Below the pieces are notes generated by a model. That model was not told the origin of the DNA, did no database searches, and saw nothing but the letters and a program-made list of their open reading frames with translations. Shown here in pieces: positions 8,195 through 16,964 of a stretch of 56,018 nt of DNA. The stretch is from an uncultured Verrucomicrobiota bacterium (GTDB taxonomy: Bacteria > Verrucomicrobiota > Verrucomicrobiia > Verrucomicrobiales > Verrucomicrobiaceae): contig CAINGK010000217.1 of the NCBI GenBank assembly GCA_903848465.1, positions 1 to 56,018 on the forward strand. The letters run 5' to 3'. Position numbers and translations under genes: made by a program. How positions within the stretch are numbered: the stretch's first letter is position 1; each line of letters starts with the position of its first letter.

Positions 8195-9160
8195 TTAGCG
8201 CAATGTGGCAATCGCTTCGCGCATGCTGACGAGTGCTTTTTCCACCTCGGCGGCAGGATCGTAATCTTTGCGACCCATGGAGAGGGTTTCGATCGGGACG
8301 AAGCCGCGGTAGCCGCCATCGTGGATGATCTGGACGAGTTTTTTAAAATCGGTGGGAGGTGATTTCAAGCTGCTGCCGAGGGTTTCCTTGATCTGCCAGT
8401 TCACTGCGTAAGGCACCATCAGGGCGATGTCTGCATAGGGGTCCTCGCTGAAGTATTTGCCGGTGTCCACCAGTGCGCCGCACCACTCATGATCCGTGCG
8501 CTGTAGCAGACGGAGATGCTCGGCACCGGTTTTGAGAAAGTCGCCGTGATTCTGCACCGCCACAAACACGCCGTACTTCTGCCCGTGTTCGGCGCAGGCA
8601 TGCAGAGCCTCGGCCATCCAGCCTTCCACGTCTTCGCGTTTGGCGTTGTTGGCAGGGGTCTGCCAGTCTTTGGCATTTTTGGTCTGGGGTCCGGCGAACA
8701 CGCGGACCACCGGCGCACCGAGACGTGCGGCGACTTCGATCCAGACCTTGGTCAGCTCAACCCCTTCTGCGCGCACGGCCTTGTCTGCGATGGCGAAATC
8801 ATTCTTCACGCCCGTGCCACTGATGACGATGCCACGATCATGCACGTAGCGCTTCATGAGGTTCACGTAGCTGTCCGCCGGTGCCTTGGGATAGCCGGGG
8901 AAAAAGTAGCCAGTCAGGTCCACCGCCTCGATGTCGTGCTTGGCGCAGAAGTCGCACACGCCGAAGAGGTCGATGCCCTTGGATGCGTCCGCGATATTTG
9001 CATTCAATTGCTCAAGGAATGAATAGGCATTCAAACCTGTCTTGAGCATGGCCCCGCCGGTGCGCTTGATCGGGGTCAGTGCGGGTGCGGAGGCTGCAGC
9101 AGCCAACGGCGACAAGGCGGCAAGGCGAAGGAAATGACGACGTGAGCGGCTGGGGGTCAT
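8195..9160 (-). CDS. Tat-exported sugar phosphate isomerase/epimerase-like TIM barrel
   Basis: 321 residues. A twin-arginine signal (SRSRRHFLRLAALSPLA) is followed by a xylose-isomerase-like TIM barrel (AP endonuclease family 2 superfamily). Recognisable strands end in YGVFVAVQNHGDF and WCGALVDTGKYF, and the C-terminus has GFVPIETL, giving the usual Glu/His/Asp metal-ligand pattern. Such exported enzymes are expanded in Planctomycetes and Verrucomicrobia and probably act on sugars or sugar acids released from polysaccharides. Its start codon overlaps the stop of the upstream GH99-like gene (ATGA at 9160-9157), indicating translational coupling. Substrate unknown. Confidence 0.8.
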   Translation of the reverse strand: MTPSRSRRHFLRLAALSPLAAAASAPALTPIKRTGGAMLKTGLNAYSFLEQLNANIADASKGIDLFGVCDFCAKHDIEAVDLTGYFFPGYPKAPADSYVNLMKRYVHDRGIVISGTGVKNDFAIADKAVRAEGVELTKVWIEVAARLGAPVVRVFAGPQTKNAKDWQTPANNAKREDVEGWMAEALHACAEHGQKYGVFVAVQNHGDFLKTGAEHLRLLQRTDHEWCGALVDTGKYFSEDPYADIALMVPYAVNWQIKETLGSSLKSPPTDFKKLVQIIHDGGYRGFVPIETLSMGRKDYDPAAEVEKALVSMREAIATLR

Positions 9161-10308
9161 GGCTTGGATTTTGAGTCGAGCTTGGTGGATTTCAATGGCG
9201 CAGGCTCAGTCCTGCGAAGAACCCGCGCCAAGGCATGAATGCGTGCTTCATCCGGCCTGCCGTCAGCCCCGAGTGTGGGCTGTAGCCAGCCACCTTCGTC
9301 GTGTTCGTTCCAGGCGTAGATGAGGATGGCGTTGGCAGGATTGAGATCGCGATTTGCCTTCGTCCATGCAAGGGCCTCGCGGAGATGATTGGCCAGCTCG
9401 TCTGGAGTGGCCGTGACGGCGTCGATGAGCGGCTTCTGCTGCGCAGGCGGCGTGGGATCAGGCGTGGCCGTGACCCACGAACACCAGGGCGGCGGGCGCT
9501 CCTGACGCGGGCGTGTGTCCCAGCCGGCGGTGGCGAAGGTGATGCAGGGCGTGCGCTCGTGCCGCCATTTCTCCCACAGCTTTTGGCGCACATGATGCGC
9601 GGTGAGCTGCGCGTAGGTTTCAGGATCAATCGTGTAGCCTTTGCCCGAACAGGCATACTCGGAAATGGCATCAAATCCCAGGCTCACACGATCCGCCTCC
9701 GCGTTCCATCCGAGCAGCACCAGATACGGAGCCTTTATTCCTGCGGCGATGGTCTGGCGTTTCAATTCATCCCACTCGGCCTTTCCCAACTGGGTGGTCT
9801 TGGCGAACAAGAACAGCAGTGGCCTACCATCGAGTACAGTCTGGTAATCGGGATGCCGGAAATGCTCCACGAGCTTGCTCCAGGCTTGCACCCCGAATTT
9901 GTCGAGCCGCGCTCCTTCTTCGACGAGGCAGTAGCGGATGCCCTGCTTGTCCTTCGCCGCACGGTAACGGTTCAAGCCGATGCTCATCGCCGGTGCTTCA
10001 TCGAGATAATCGACGAACGCCCAGTAGTTCAGCCCGGCTTGGTGAGCGTACGCGATTTCCTGCGCCATGACGGTCTGCGAGTCGCCGTTGATGCTGACTT
10101 TGTCCTCGCCAATTACACGCGCAAACCACGGCAGCCGATAATGATACTTCGGTTGTCCGAGCGATGACTCAACGGCCTTGGTCACGTTGCCATCGCCATA
10201 CCAGCCGTCCCAGCGGATGGCACCGACGATGGGAGGCGCATCCTCGGCCCACAGAGTAGTGGGCAAGTTCAGCAGCAGGACAAATACAAGGCTCAGCAGT
10301 CGTGTCAT
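9157..10308 (-). CDS. Secreted glycoside hydrolase family 99/71-like protein
   Basis: 383 residues. The frame opens further upstream, but the ATG at 10308 begins a clean Sec signal peptide (MTRLLSLVFVLLLNLPTTLWA), so that start is used. The mature part resembles the GH99/GH71-like or WbsX-type TIM barrels: an early VGAIRWDGWYG, then W-F-A-R, an AHQAGLNYWAFVDY strand and a late ILIYAWNEHDEGGW motif that could supply catalytic acidic residues. It is the middle gene of a minus-strand set: 25 bases after the beta-propeller gene and overlapping the epimerase-like gene by 4 bases. The likely role is extracellular or periplasmic polysaccharide breakdown. The family is recognised by pattern only; catalytic residues are not proven. 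Confidence 0.65.
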   Translation of the reverse strand: MTRLLSLVFVLLLNLPTTLWAEDAPPIVGAIRWDGWYGDGNVTKAVESSLGQPKYHYRLPWFARVIGEDKVSINGDSQTVMAQEIAYAHQAGLNYWAFVDYLDEAPAMSIGLNRYRAAKDKQGIRYCLVEEGARLDKFGVQAWSKLVEHFRHPDYQTVLDGRPLLFLFAKTTQLGKAEWDELKRQTIAAGIKAPYLVLLGWNAEADRVSLGFDAISEYACSGKGYTIDPETYAQLTAHHVRQKLWEKWRHERTPCITFATAGWDTRPRQERPPPWCSWVTATPDPTPPAQQKPLIDAVTATPDELANHLREALAWTKANRDLNPANAILIYAWNEHDEGGWLQPTLGADGRPDEARIHALARVLRRTEPAPLKSTKLDSKSKP

Positions 10309-10333
10309 GATAAGATGGAATGGGTTGAAAAAA

Positions 10334-11428
10334 CTACCTCGCCCGCCCCAGTCCAAACTGATCACCATGACGGAGGGGCTTGCCGTCTTTGAAATCAATC
10401 TCCAGCAGCTTTTCGCTCGCGACATGGCGGCCAGTCTCGTCTTCAAGCGTGGTAATGATCTTGTGCGTGGCGACTTCGACGACTTCACCGCTGGATGGAT
10501 AGGCGTAACGTCCGTCGATGCTGAAGGTGATCCAGCCGGGATCATCGCGGCACTCGATGCTGCCGAGTTGCTTGGGCGGCATTACTGTCGCGTCGAAGTA
10601 GTGCATGCGTTTGTTGAAGGCATCGCAGACCCAAACTTCGCGCTCATCGGGCGTGAGGCCAATGCCATGGCTCGGGCAGCCGTGGCGCTTCACGGGGCCG
10701 GTGCTGAAGCCCTGCACTTCCACCCGGTGCAGTTTCTTGCCGGTCGTGAGATCGCCGATCTCGAAACCGAGCAGGCTATTCACATTCACCAAGCAGAGTG
10801 TGCCCTGGCCATTCACCGTGAAGGGCCGGATCGCGGCACTGAAGGGGCCGACTTCCTTCACGACTTCACGCGTGCTGGTATCCACCACGCGCAGCAGGGG
10901 AGAGCGCAATCCTGCGAGATAGGCATGGGTGCTGGTGACATCGACGACGGTGTTGTGCGCGCCGGTGCTTGGTGTGTCGATGCGCTTGAGCACATCCCCC
11001 GTCGCAGCGTCCACGACGTTCCAGAAGTCTTTCTCAAACGAGGGCTGGTAGATGTTTTTGCCATCTGCCGTCATCGACATGCGGTCACAGCCGCCTTCAT
11101 ACGCCTTTTCCCACAGCAGCTTGTCGGTGATGAGATCAAGGCAGGTCAGCGTGTGGGTGGTGGAAATGTAGAGCCGCTGTGTGGCGGCATTCGCACAGAT
11201 GCCTTTCACATTGCGCGGCGCGCCTTTGTCATCCGGCACGCTGAAGGGGATGCGCTTCACGAACTTGTGGCCGTGATCCATGTCAAACACCAGCACGCCG
11301 CTGCCGCCCCAGGCGAGGTCATTGCGAATGCCCGGCGTGGCGACGTAGAGCAGGTGCTGTTCGTTCTCTGCGGCGAAGGCGGAGAGGGCGATCAGCGAGG
11401 AGGCAAAGATCCATAGAGATGATTTCAT
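10334..11428 (-). CDS. Secreted YVTN/WD40-like beta-propeller protein
   Basis: 364 residues with a Sec signal peptide (MKSSLWIFASSLIALSAFAA). The rest consists of repeated four-strand blades typical of YVTN/NHL/PQQ-like propellers, for example HLLYVATPGI, RLYISTTHTLTCLDL, NIYQPSFEKDFWNVVDAATG and EVWVCDAFNKRMHYFD. No catalytic motif is visible; such proteins usually bind ligands or partners in the periplasm or outside the cell. It is first in the three-gene minus-strand unit with the GH99-like and epimerase-like genes, and divergent from the DUF1549 gene across a 90-base promoter region. Confidence 0.75.
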   Translation of the reverse strand: MKSSLWIFASSLIALSAFAAENEQHLLYVATPGIRNDLAWGGSGVLVFDMDHGHKFVKRIPFSVPDDKGAPRNVKGICANAATQRLYISTTHTLTCLDLITDKLLWEKAYEGGCDRMSMTADGKNIYQPSFEKDFWNVVDAATGDVLKRIDTPSTGAHNTVVDVTSTHAYLAGLRSPLLRVVDTSTREVVKEVGPFSAAIRPFTVNGQGTLCLVNVNSLLGFEIGDLTTGKKLHRVEVQGFSTGPVKRHGCPSHGIGLTPDEREVWVCDAFNKRMHYFDATVMPPKQLGSIECRDDPGWITFSIDGRYAYPSSGEVVEVATHKIITTLEDETGRHVASEKLLEIDFKDGKPLRHGDQFGLGRAR

Positions 11429-11518
11429 GAGAGCAGAACGTTGTGGAATTATCCAATCCTAGCTCAGGCCTCCCAAACACAGAGCAAAAATTTTGGTCCC
11501 CATGCCGTATGACTGCAC

Positions 11519-13771
11519 ATGTACGACGTGATCAAAAACAAGGCCGCGCTGTTGCTGGCCTGCCTCTGGGCGCAGTGCTGCTCGTCTGCTGCTGCGCCCA
11601 TCCATGAGGCACAAAAGATCGACGAACTGCTGGCGCAGGATTGGAACAAACATCAGCTCAAGCCGAACGCGCCGGCGGATGATGCTACCTTCGTGCGGCG
11701 GGTGTTTCTCGATGTCGTCGGGCGTATTCCGACGTATCGCGAAACGGATGAGTTTTTGAGTTCCACTGCTGCTGACAAGCGTGCCAGACTCATTGACCGG
11801 CTGCTTGCTGGCGAAGGCTATGTGCAGCATTTCTTCAACTTCTGGGCCGACATTCTGCGCGCACAGTCCAGAGCCGCACCGTCCGGCAGCACCACCGGCA
11901 CAGCGTATGTGAAGTTCATCAAGGACAGCCTGCGTGCCAACAAGCCCTATGATCAGTTTGCGCGAGAGCTCATCGCGGCGCGTGGGCGGTCATGGGAGGG
12001 GGGAGCCATCGGCTACTACATGCGGGACCGCGCTATGCCGCTGGAAAACATGGCCAATACCGTGCGCGTCTTTCTCGGCACCCGCATTGAATGCGCGCAG
12101 TGCCACAACCATCCGTTCGATAAGTGGACGCAGATGCAGTTCTACCAGATGGCAGCCTTCACCTATGGAATTGAAACGAGTTACCATCAGGTCGGCCCTA
12201 TCAAGTCGGCACGACAGCAGTTGAACCTGGATGAGGCCGCGCTGCGCCAGCAGATGACTGCTGCTGGAAAAAACTCTGACGCTGCGCTGAAGGCCGAGCA
12301 GGAAACACTGGGCAAACAGTACCACAGCATGCAGGGCGCGCTGAACCTGGCGGGCAATCCTTTGGCCGCGACGACGGTGGACTGGCATGCCGCGCAGCTC
12401 CGCCTGCCCCACGACTACCAGTATTCCGACGCCAAGCCCAAGGCCGTGGTCACGCCTGCCACCTTGATGGCGGCTCCTGCCACGAGCGGTGAGCTGTCAC
12501 CGGATGCCTGTGCCGCGTGGATGACCTCGCCGCAGAATCCGCGCTTCACGAAGGTGATCGTGAACCGTCTGTGGAAAAAGCTCTTCGGCCTGGCCTTGAT
12601 CGAGCCGCTGGATGAGCTGACCGACACGAGCACGGCGATGGTGCCTGCGTTGCAAGCGCATCTGGAGCAGCTCATGGTCGCGCAGAGGTATGACATGAAG
12701 ATGTTCCTGCGCGTGCTGCTGAACAGCCAGGCCTACCAACGCTGCGTGACCACAGAGGAGCTTGCTCTCGGAGTGCCGTATCATTTCACCGGGCCTCTGC
12801 TGCGGCGTATGACTGCTGAGCAGTTGTGGGACTCGTTTGTCACGTTGATCAACCCGGCACCTGATTGTCGCAATGCTGTGCTGGATGAGCAGGTGGAGCA
12901 GCGACTGCTGGGGGCGCGGAAGTTCAATGATGCGCTCGAAGCACTCACCCCGGCAGAAATGCTGCAAGGCGCCAAGACCGTATCGCTGATCTACCATGAG
13001 CAGACTCTTGCGCTGAAAAGTCTGCAGCAGCAGATGGATGTAGCGCGCAAACGGGATGACGCCGCAGCCATCAAGGCGCTGAGCGAGAAAGCGGCCGAAC
13101 TGCAGCGCAACACCCAGAGCGTGGTGAATGACAGCATCCTCATTCCCGCTGTGAACAAACTGGCGTCCCAGCAAGCTCCCAACACGCCGGCCATTCAGAG
13201 GGCCACGATCCTCGGCGGTGATGTGGAGATCAACATGAGTAAAGTGCCGGTGCCGGGCTATGGACTGCCGCAGGAGGTCGCGGATCGTTTGCGGCAGGAA
13301 CGTGCCGACCAGATTGCGGCGGTGAAGGATGAGGTGCGCTACTTTGAAATTCCAGCGAAGGAAGAGCCTGCCTATCTGAAATTTCGCGAGAGCCAGTCGA
13401 AGACGTGGCTGCGTGCCGCGGACATTGAAAGCCCATCACCGCGCGGTCACTATCTGCGTGAATTCGGTCAGAGCGACCGCGAGGTCATTGAGAACGGCAG
13501 CAGCGACGCCAGCATCCCGCAGGCGCTGGCGCTGATGAATGGCGAGATGGTGCCGCAAGTCCTGGCCCGCTATTCGCAGGTGAAACTGGCGGTTCAAAAG
13601 ATGTCGCAGCCGGAGCAGCAGCTTGAGGCCGTGTATCTCGCGCTCCTTTCGCGCCAGCCCTCCGCCAGGGAAAAAGAACTGTGGCTCAAGGCGCAGGCAA
13701 ATGGGCTGAGCACGATGGATGACCTCATCTGTGCGCTGCTGAACACGCAGCAGTTCATGTTCATTCAGTGA
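11519..13771 (+). CDS. DUF1549/DUF1553 domain secreted protein
   Basis: 750 residues with an N-terminal hydrophobic signal (KAALLLACLWAQCCSSAAA). The N-terminal half is a DUF1549 domain (DATFVRRVFLDVVGRIPT) with its heme-type motif C192-A-Q-C195-H196 followed by NHPFDKW; the C-terminal half is DUF1553 (NPRFTKVIVNRLWKKLFG). These proteins are hallmarks of the Planctomycetes-Verrucomicrobia and usually occur beside a DUF1501 protein; they are thought to take part in degradation of complex polysaccharides. Here no DUF1501 partner is adjacent and no separate N-terminal cytochrome domain is present. A helix-rich insert lies around residues 480-540. It is convergent with the following beta-lactamase-like gene, 8 bases away. 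Confidence 0.85.
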   Translation: MYDVIKNKAALLLACLWAQCCSSAAAPIHEAQKIDELLAQDWNKHQLKPNAPADDATFVRRVFLDVVGRIPTYRETDEFLSSTAADKRARLIDRLLAGEGYVQHFFNFWADILRAQSRAAPSGSTTGTAYVKFIKDSLRANKPYDQFARELIAARGRSWEGGAIGYYMRDRAMPLENMANTVRVFLGTRIECAQCHNHPFDKWTQMQFYQMAAFTYGIETSYHQVGPIKSARQQLNLDEAALRQQMTAAGKNSDAALKAEQETLGKQYHSMQGALNLAGNPLAATTVDWHAAQLRLPHDYQYSDAKPKAVVTPATLMAAPATSGELSPDACAAWMTSPQNPRFTKVIVNRLWKKLFGLALIEPLDELTDTSTAMVPALQAHLEQLMVAQRYDMKMFLRVLLNSQAYQRCVTTEELALGVPYHFTGPLLRRMTAEQLWDSFVTLINPAPDCRNAVLDEQVEQRLLGARKFNDALEALTPAEMLQGAKTVSLIYHEQTLALKSLQQQMDVARKRDDAAAIKALSEKAAELQRNTQSVVNDSILIPAVNKLASQQAPNTPAIQRATILGGDVEINMSKVPVPGYGLPQEVADRLRQERADQIAAVKDEVRYFEIPAKEEPAYLKFRESQSKTWLRAADIESPSPRGHYLREFGQSDREVIENGSSDASIPQALALMNGEMVPQVLARYSQVKLAVQKMSQPEQQLEAVYLALLSRQPSAREKELWLKAQANGLSTMDDLICALLNTQQFMFIQ

Positions 13772-13779
13772 GCGCGCCT

Positions 13780-15069
13780 TTATTTCACGGCCTTCCCATA
13801 TTTCGCCAGCGCAGCGCGGAAAAAGGTCTTTTCAAACCGGCTCTTTGCATCGCCACGGGTCTGGATGTCCATGCTTTCGTATAGCAGGATCACCACGAGC
13901 TTGTTGGAGGGGTCCACCCAGATCACCGGGCCGCGTGCGCCGTGGTGGCCGAAGCTGCCGGTGGCCACGCCGTCATTGTCATTCCGGGTGACGAACCATC
14001 CCAGGCCGATGCCCGGCGCTGCCTTGATGCCGGTCATGCAGGACTCCAGCGTGGTCATGCGCTTGAAGCTGGCTGCAGAGACGAGGGGTTTGCCGTTGAC
14101 CACACTGCCATTGAGCATGGCCTGACCGTACTTCACCAGATCACCCGCCGTGGAGAATAAACCGCCCGCAGGCCACGCGTAGCGATTGGGATAAGCGCGC
14201 AGGGCCTCGCCTCCCATATAGACGCGCATGGGCAGCGGCACCTGCTTTTGATTGAGCCAGACCTGGTCGGGCTGGTTCGGAATGTCTTCGAGCACGGATT
14301 TCTCCTTGTCCCACTGCGAGGTCTGCGCCAGCCGCGCGGCGAGCTTTTCGTCCGGCCAGAAGGTGGTGTCGGTCATGCCCAGCGGATCAAGGATGCGCTG
14401 CTTGATGAAGTCACCATAGGCCATGCCGCTGACCACTTCGATGATGCGGCCTGCGGTATTGATGCCGGCATTGTTGTACTCGAATTTCGTGCCCGGTTCC
14501 CACTTCAGCGGTGCCGCACTGTACTGCCGGATGTCGTCTTTGAGGTCGTTGTTCTTTTTGATGGGCGGATCATTGGGGCCGATGATGCCGCTGGTATGGG
14601 TGAGCAGCTCCTTGACGAGCATCGGGTGCTGCGGCAGGTGATTGCCTTTTTTGTCCGTCACGAGCTGCCCTTTGAATTCGGGCAGGTATTTTGCCACCGG
14701 ATCATCGACGTTCACCTTGCCCTCATCGACGAGCATCATCATGGCGGTGGCCACGAACGTTTTGCTGATGGAAGCGAGCCAGAAGAGGCTGTCCTCACGC
14801 AAGGGTGTTTTCGTGCTCAGGCTGCTGTAGCCGACCGTCGTGACATCCAACACACGCTCTTGATTGGCCACGAGAGCCACCGCGCCTGAGATGTAGTGCT
14901 CGTCCACAAAGGGCTGTAGCTGCGTGGCGAATGTACCATGAGCAGGTGGAGAAGAAGTTTCTTCAGCATGCAGCACACACAGTGCTGTGCTGAATAACAG
15001 GAGGAGGCAGAGACGGTGCGCGGCAGGAGAGCAAACAAATTTCACCTCCATTGAACGCAGGTGATTCAC
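13780..15069 (-). CDS. Secreted class C beta-lactamase-family serine hydrolase
   Basis: 429 residues of the beta-lactamase/AmpC/EstB-type family (serine hydrolases that act as esterases, DD-peptidases or lactamases). A signal peptide follows the start (hydrophobic run LCLLLLFSTALCVLHA). Catalytic motifs are S100-I-S-K103 and Y198-N-N200, with a C-terminal HHGARG corresponding to the KTG/HxG motif. The ATG at 15069 overlaps the stop of the upstream 95-residue gene (ATGA), supporting translational coupling; Met7 is an alternative start. Substrate is unknown; this family is much expanded in this group. Confidence 0.85.
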   Translation of the reverse strand: MNHLRSMEVKFVCSPAAHRLCLLLLFSTALCVLHAEETSSPPAHGTFATQLQPFVDEHYISGAVALVANQERVLDVTTVGYSSLSTKTPLREDSLFWLASISKTFVATAMMMLVDEGKVNVDDPVAKYLPEFKGQLVTDKKGNHLPQHPMLVKELLTHTSGIIGPNDPPIKKNNDLKDDIRQYSAAPLKWEPGTKFEYNNAGINTAGRIIEVVSGMAYGDFIKQRILDPLGMTDTTFWPDEKLAARLAQTSQWDKEKSVLEDIPNQPDQVWLNQKQVPLPMRVYMGGEALRAYPNRYAWPAGGLFSTAGDLVKYGQAMLNGSVVNGKPLVSAASFKRMTTLESCMTGIKAAPGIGLGWFVTRNDNDGVATGSFGHHGARGPVIWVDPSNKLVVILLYESMDIQTRGDAKSRFEKTFFRAALAKYGKAVK

Positions 15070-15353
15070 CGTTCCTTCTCTGGCAGCACTTCCACCTCAA
15101 TTTCACGCACTTCGAGAGATGCTGTCGTGGCAGGTTTCTCGGGCTCCAGCCAGATGTTGGGTTTGGTCCCGGAGGAGAGCTTGCGCCGCAGGGTGTAGTA
15201 GAGCGCTGCCACGGCGGAAATACCCAGGCCAGCCACTGCCACCGCAGCGCCGACCATCAGCAACAATGCCAGGAGACCGAAGGCCACGACCACAACCACC
15301 CCCAGTAGCAGCATGGCGGGCAGTCCCCGGATTTCAAAGGTCCTCTGTCTCAT
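15066..15353 (-). CDS. Small membrane protein
   Basis: 95 residues, not recognised. A long hydrophobic stretch (residues about 13-48) is rich in Val, Leu, Ala and Gly and is broken near the middle, consistent with two transmembrane helices in a hairpin. A basic turn (TLRRKL) and an acidic, Glu-rich cytoplasmic tail follow. It overlaps the downstream serine hydrolase start by 4 bases and follows the GHL10 gene by 69 bases, so all three may form one minus-strand transcript. Confidence 0.55.
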   Translation of the reverse strand: MRQRTFEIRGLPAMLLLGVVVVVAFGLLALLLMVGAAVAVAGLGISAVAALYYTLRRKLSSGTKPNIWLEPEKPATTASLEVREIEVEVLPEKER

Positions 15354-15422
15354 GGGAATAACATGTGGCTAGTGTGGAGGATGACAACTGACATGTGGCT
15401 CTCTGTGGTTGCAGAAGCCGAG

Positions 15423-16901
15423 CTACTTTGTAGTCACTCCCGCCTCGCCCACTTCCCAGCCGAGGCCACCTGCACGGATCGCCACGGCGGTGGCATTTTC
15501 TGGCCATGGGGCGCTGAGCTGGTCTTTGAAATAGGATTCCCAGGTGATCCATTTGCCATTGATCTGCGCCTGCATGACCCACCAGCGGGTCTCACTCATC
15601 CAGCGCGGGTCGCTGTGCTGCCAGTCCACGGTGAGTTTGCCGCCGGGTCGGGTTTTACCGACGAGCGGTGCGGGAAGGTTCGATTGGCTGAGCCAGTGTG
15701 ATTCGGGCGGGATGGCATGTGTGATGTAGGCGCGCTCTTTGGTGTAGGTGCCGATCTTGCCGAGGTCCTTGTGCAGGGCGCCGAAGTTCCAGTGGAAGTG
15801 GCCCGGCGTCATTTTCAGGCCGCGCTCACGCAGCACACTCATCTGGTGGAGGATCTCGCCGGCATTGCGGTCATCGCCGATCTTCGAGGTGTGCATGCCC
15901 GGCCAGATGTGGCGGCCCTGCGTGTTCTGCTCCAGCCACCAGTCGTAGTAGGTGATGAAGCCGAGCTTGGGCCGGTCGATGGTCCAGTAGAGCTGTGGTG
16001 TGAGATAGTCCACCCAGCCCTGCTGCAGCCACTTGAGCGAGTCCGCGCCGAGGTCTTCAAATGGATCGAGTCCGCCACCGGTGCCTTCAGGATAATTGGG
16101 CCGCCACAAGCCGAAGGGGCTGATGCCAAACTTCACGTATTTCTTCTCCGCCTTGATCCCTTCGTAGATGATGCGCACGGTCTCATCGACATTCTGCCGC
16201 CGCCATGCGGTGAGCTCCAGCTTGCCGCCTGCGGCTTTGTAGCGCGCAAATGTGTTGCTGTCGGGAAACTCGATCTTCTTCTTGGCCGCGTCGGTGATCG
16301 GATAAGGATAGAAATAATCGTCGATGTGAATGCCATCGACATCGTAGCGCCGTGTCACATCCATGATAACGGCGATGGCCTGCGCGCGCACCTCGGGGAT
16401 GCCGGGGTCCATCCAGGTGTCCGGGCCGTATTTCATCGTCCACTCGGGGTGCTTGCGGACGATGTGGCCCGCGCTGGGCACGCGTTTCTCACCGGCGAGA
16501 GCGCGGAAGGGATTGAACCAGGCGTGCAGTTCCATGCCGTGCTTGTGGGCTTCCTTCACGGCGAACTCGAGGGGGTCCCATAAGGGAGAGGGGGCCACGC
16601 CCATCTGACCGGTCAGGAAGGGCGACCAGGGTTCAAGCTGGGAGGGATACATGGCATCGCCCGCCGGGCGCACTTGGAAGATTAGGGCGTTCAAGCCCAC
16701 ATCCGCCGCCGAGTCGATGAGCGCCTTCAACTGCTCTTTCTGCTTCGCCACGGGCAGCCCCGGCTCGCTGGGCCAGTTGATGTTGTGTACGGTGGCTAGC
16801 CACGATCCGCGTAGCTCCCGCGCCGGCGGCGGCACGCTGGTCTGGGCGTGCAGCGTGGCGGTGAGCAGCAGGGAGAGCGGGAGCAGAAATTTCAAAGGCA
16901 T
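15423..16901 (-). CDS. GHL10 (DUF187) glycoside hydrolase-like secreted protein
   Basis: 492 residues from the ATG at 16901, which starts a signal peptide (MPLKFLLPLSLLLTATLHAQ); the longer frame upstream is antisense to the SMP-30 gene. The mature protein begins with the family hallmark ELRGSWLATVHNINWPS and continues with VGLNALIFQVRPAGDAMYPS, ELHAWFNPFRA and VDGIHIDDYFYPYP, all diagnostic of the glycosyl hydrolase-like 10 family (YngK-like). The conserved Asp pair in HIDDYF is the likely catalytic centre. These proteins are predicted to cleave glycans in the envelope or outside the cell. It is divergent from the SMP-30 lipoprotein gene. Confidence 0.85.
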   Translation of the reverse strand: MPLKFLLPLSLLLTATLHAQTSVPPPARELRGSWLATVHNINWPSEPGLPVAKQKEQLKALIDSAADVGLNALIFQVRPAGDAMYPSQLEPWSPFLTGQMGVAPSPLWDPLEFAVKEAHKHGMELHAWFNPFRALAGEKRVPSAGHIVRKHPEWTMKYGPDTWMDPGIPEVRAQAIAVIMDVTRRYDVDGIHIDDYFYPYPITDAAKKKIEFPDSNTFARYKAAGGKLELTAWRRQNVDETVRIIYEGIKAEKKYVKFGISPFGLWRPNYPEGTGGGLDPFEDLGADSLKWLQQGWVDYLTPQLYWTIDRPKLGFITYYDWWLEQNTQGRHIWPGMHTSKIGDDRNAGEILHQMSVLRERGLKMTPGHFHWNFGALHKDLGKIGTYTKERAYITHAIPPESHWLSQSNLPAPLVGKTRPGGKLTVDWQHSDPRWMSETRWWVMQAQINGKWITWESYFKDQLSAPWPENATAVAIRAGGLGWEVGEAGVTTK

Positions 16902-16964
16902 GTTTCGCAAGAGAACGCTTCGGGAACAATGTGTCGCTGAATTTTTCCATCTTGTGCCGTATTG

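Noticed and set aside
15361..15402. Direct repeat acatgtggct (about 32 bases apart)
   Set aside because: Only 10 bases, two copies, in a short spacer; too little to call a regulatory site.
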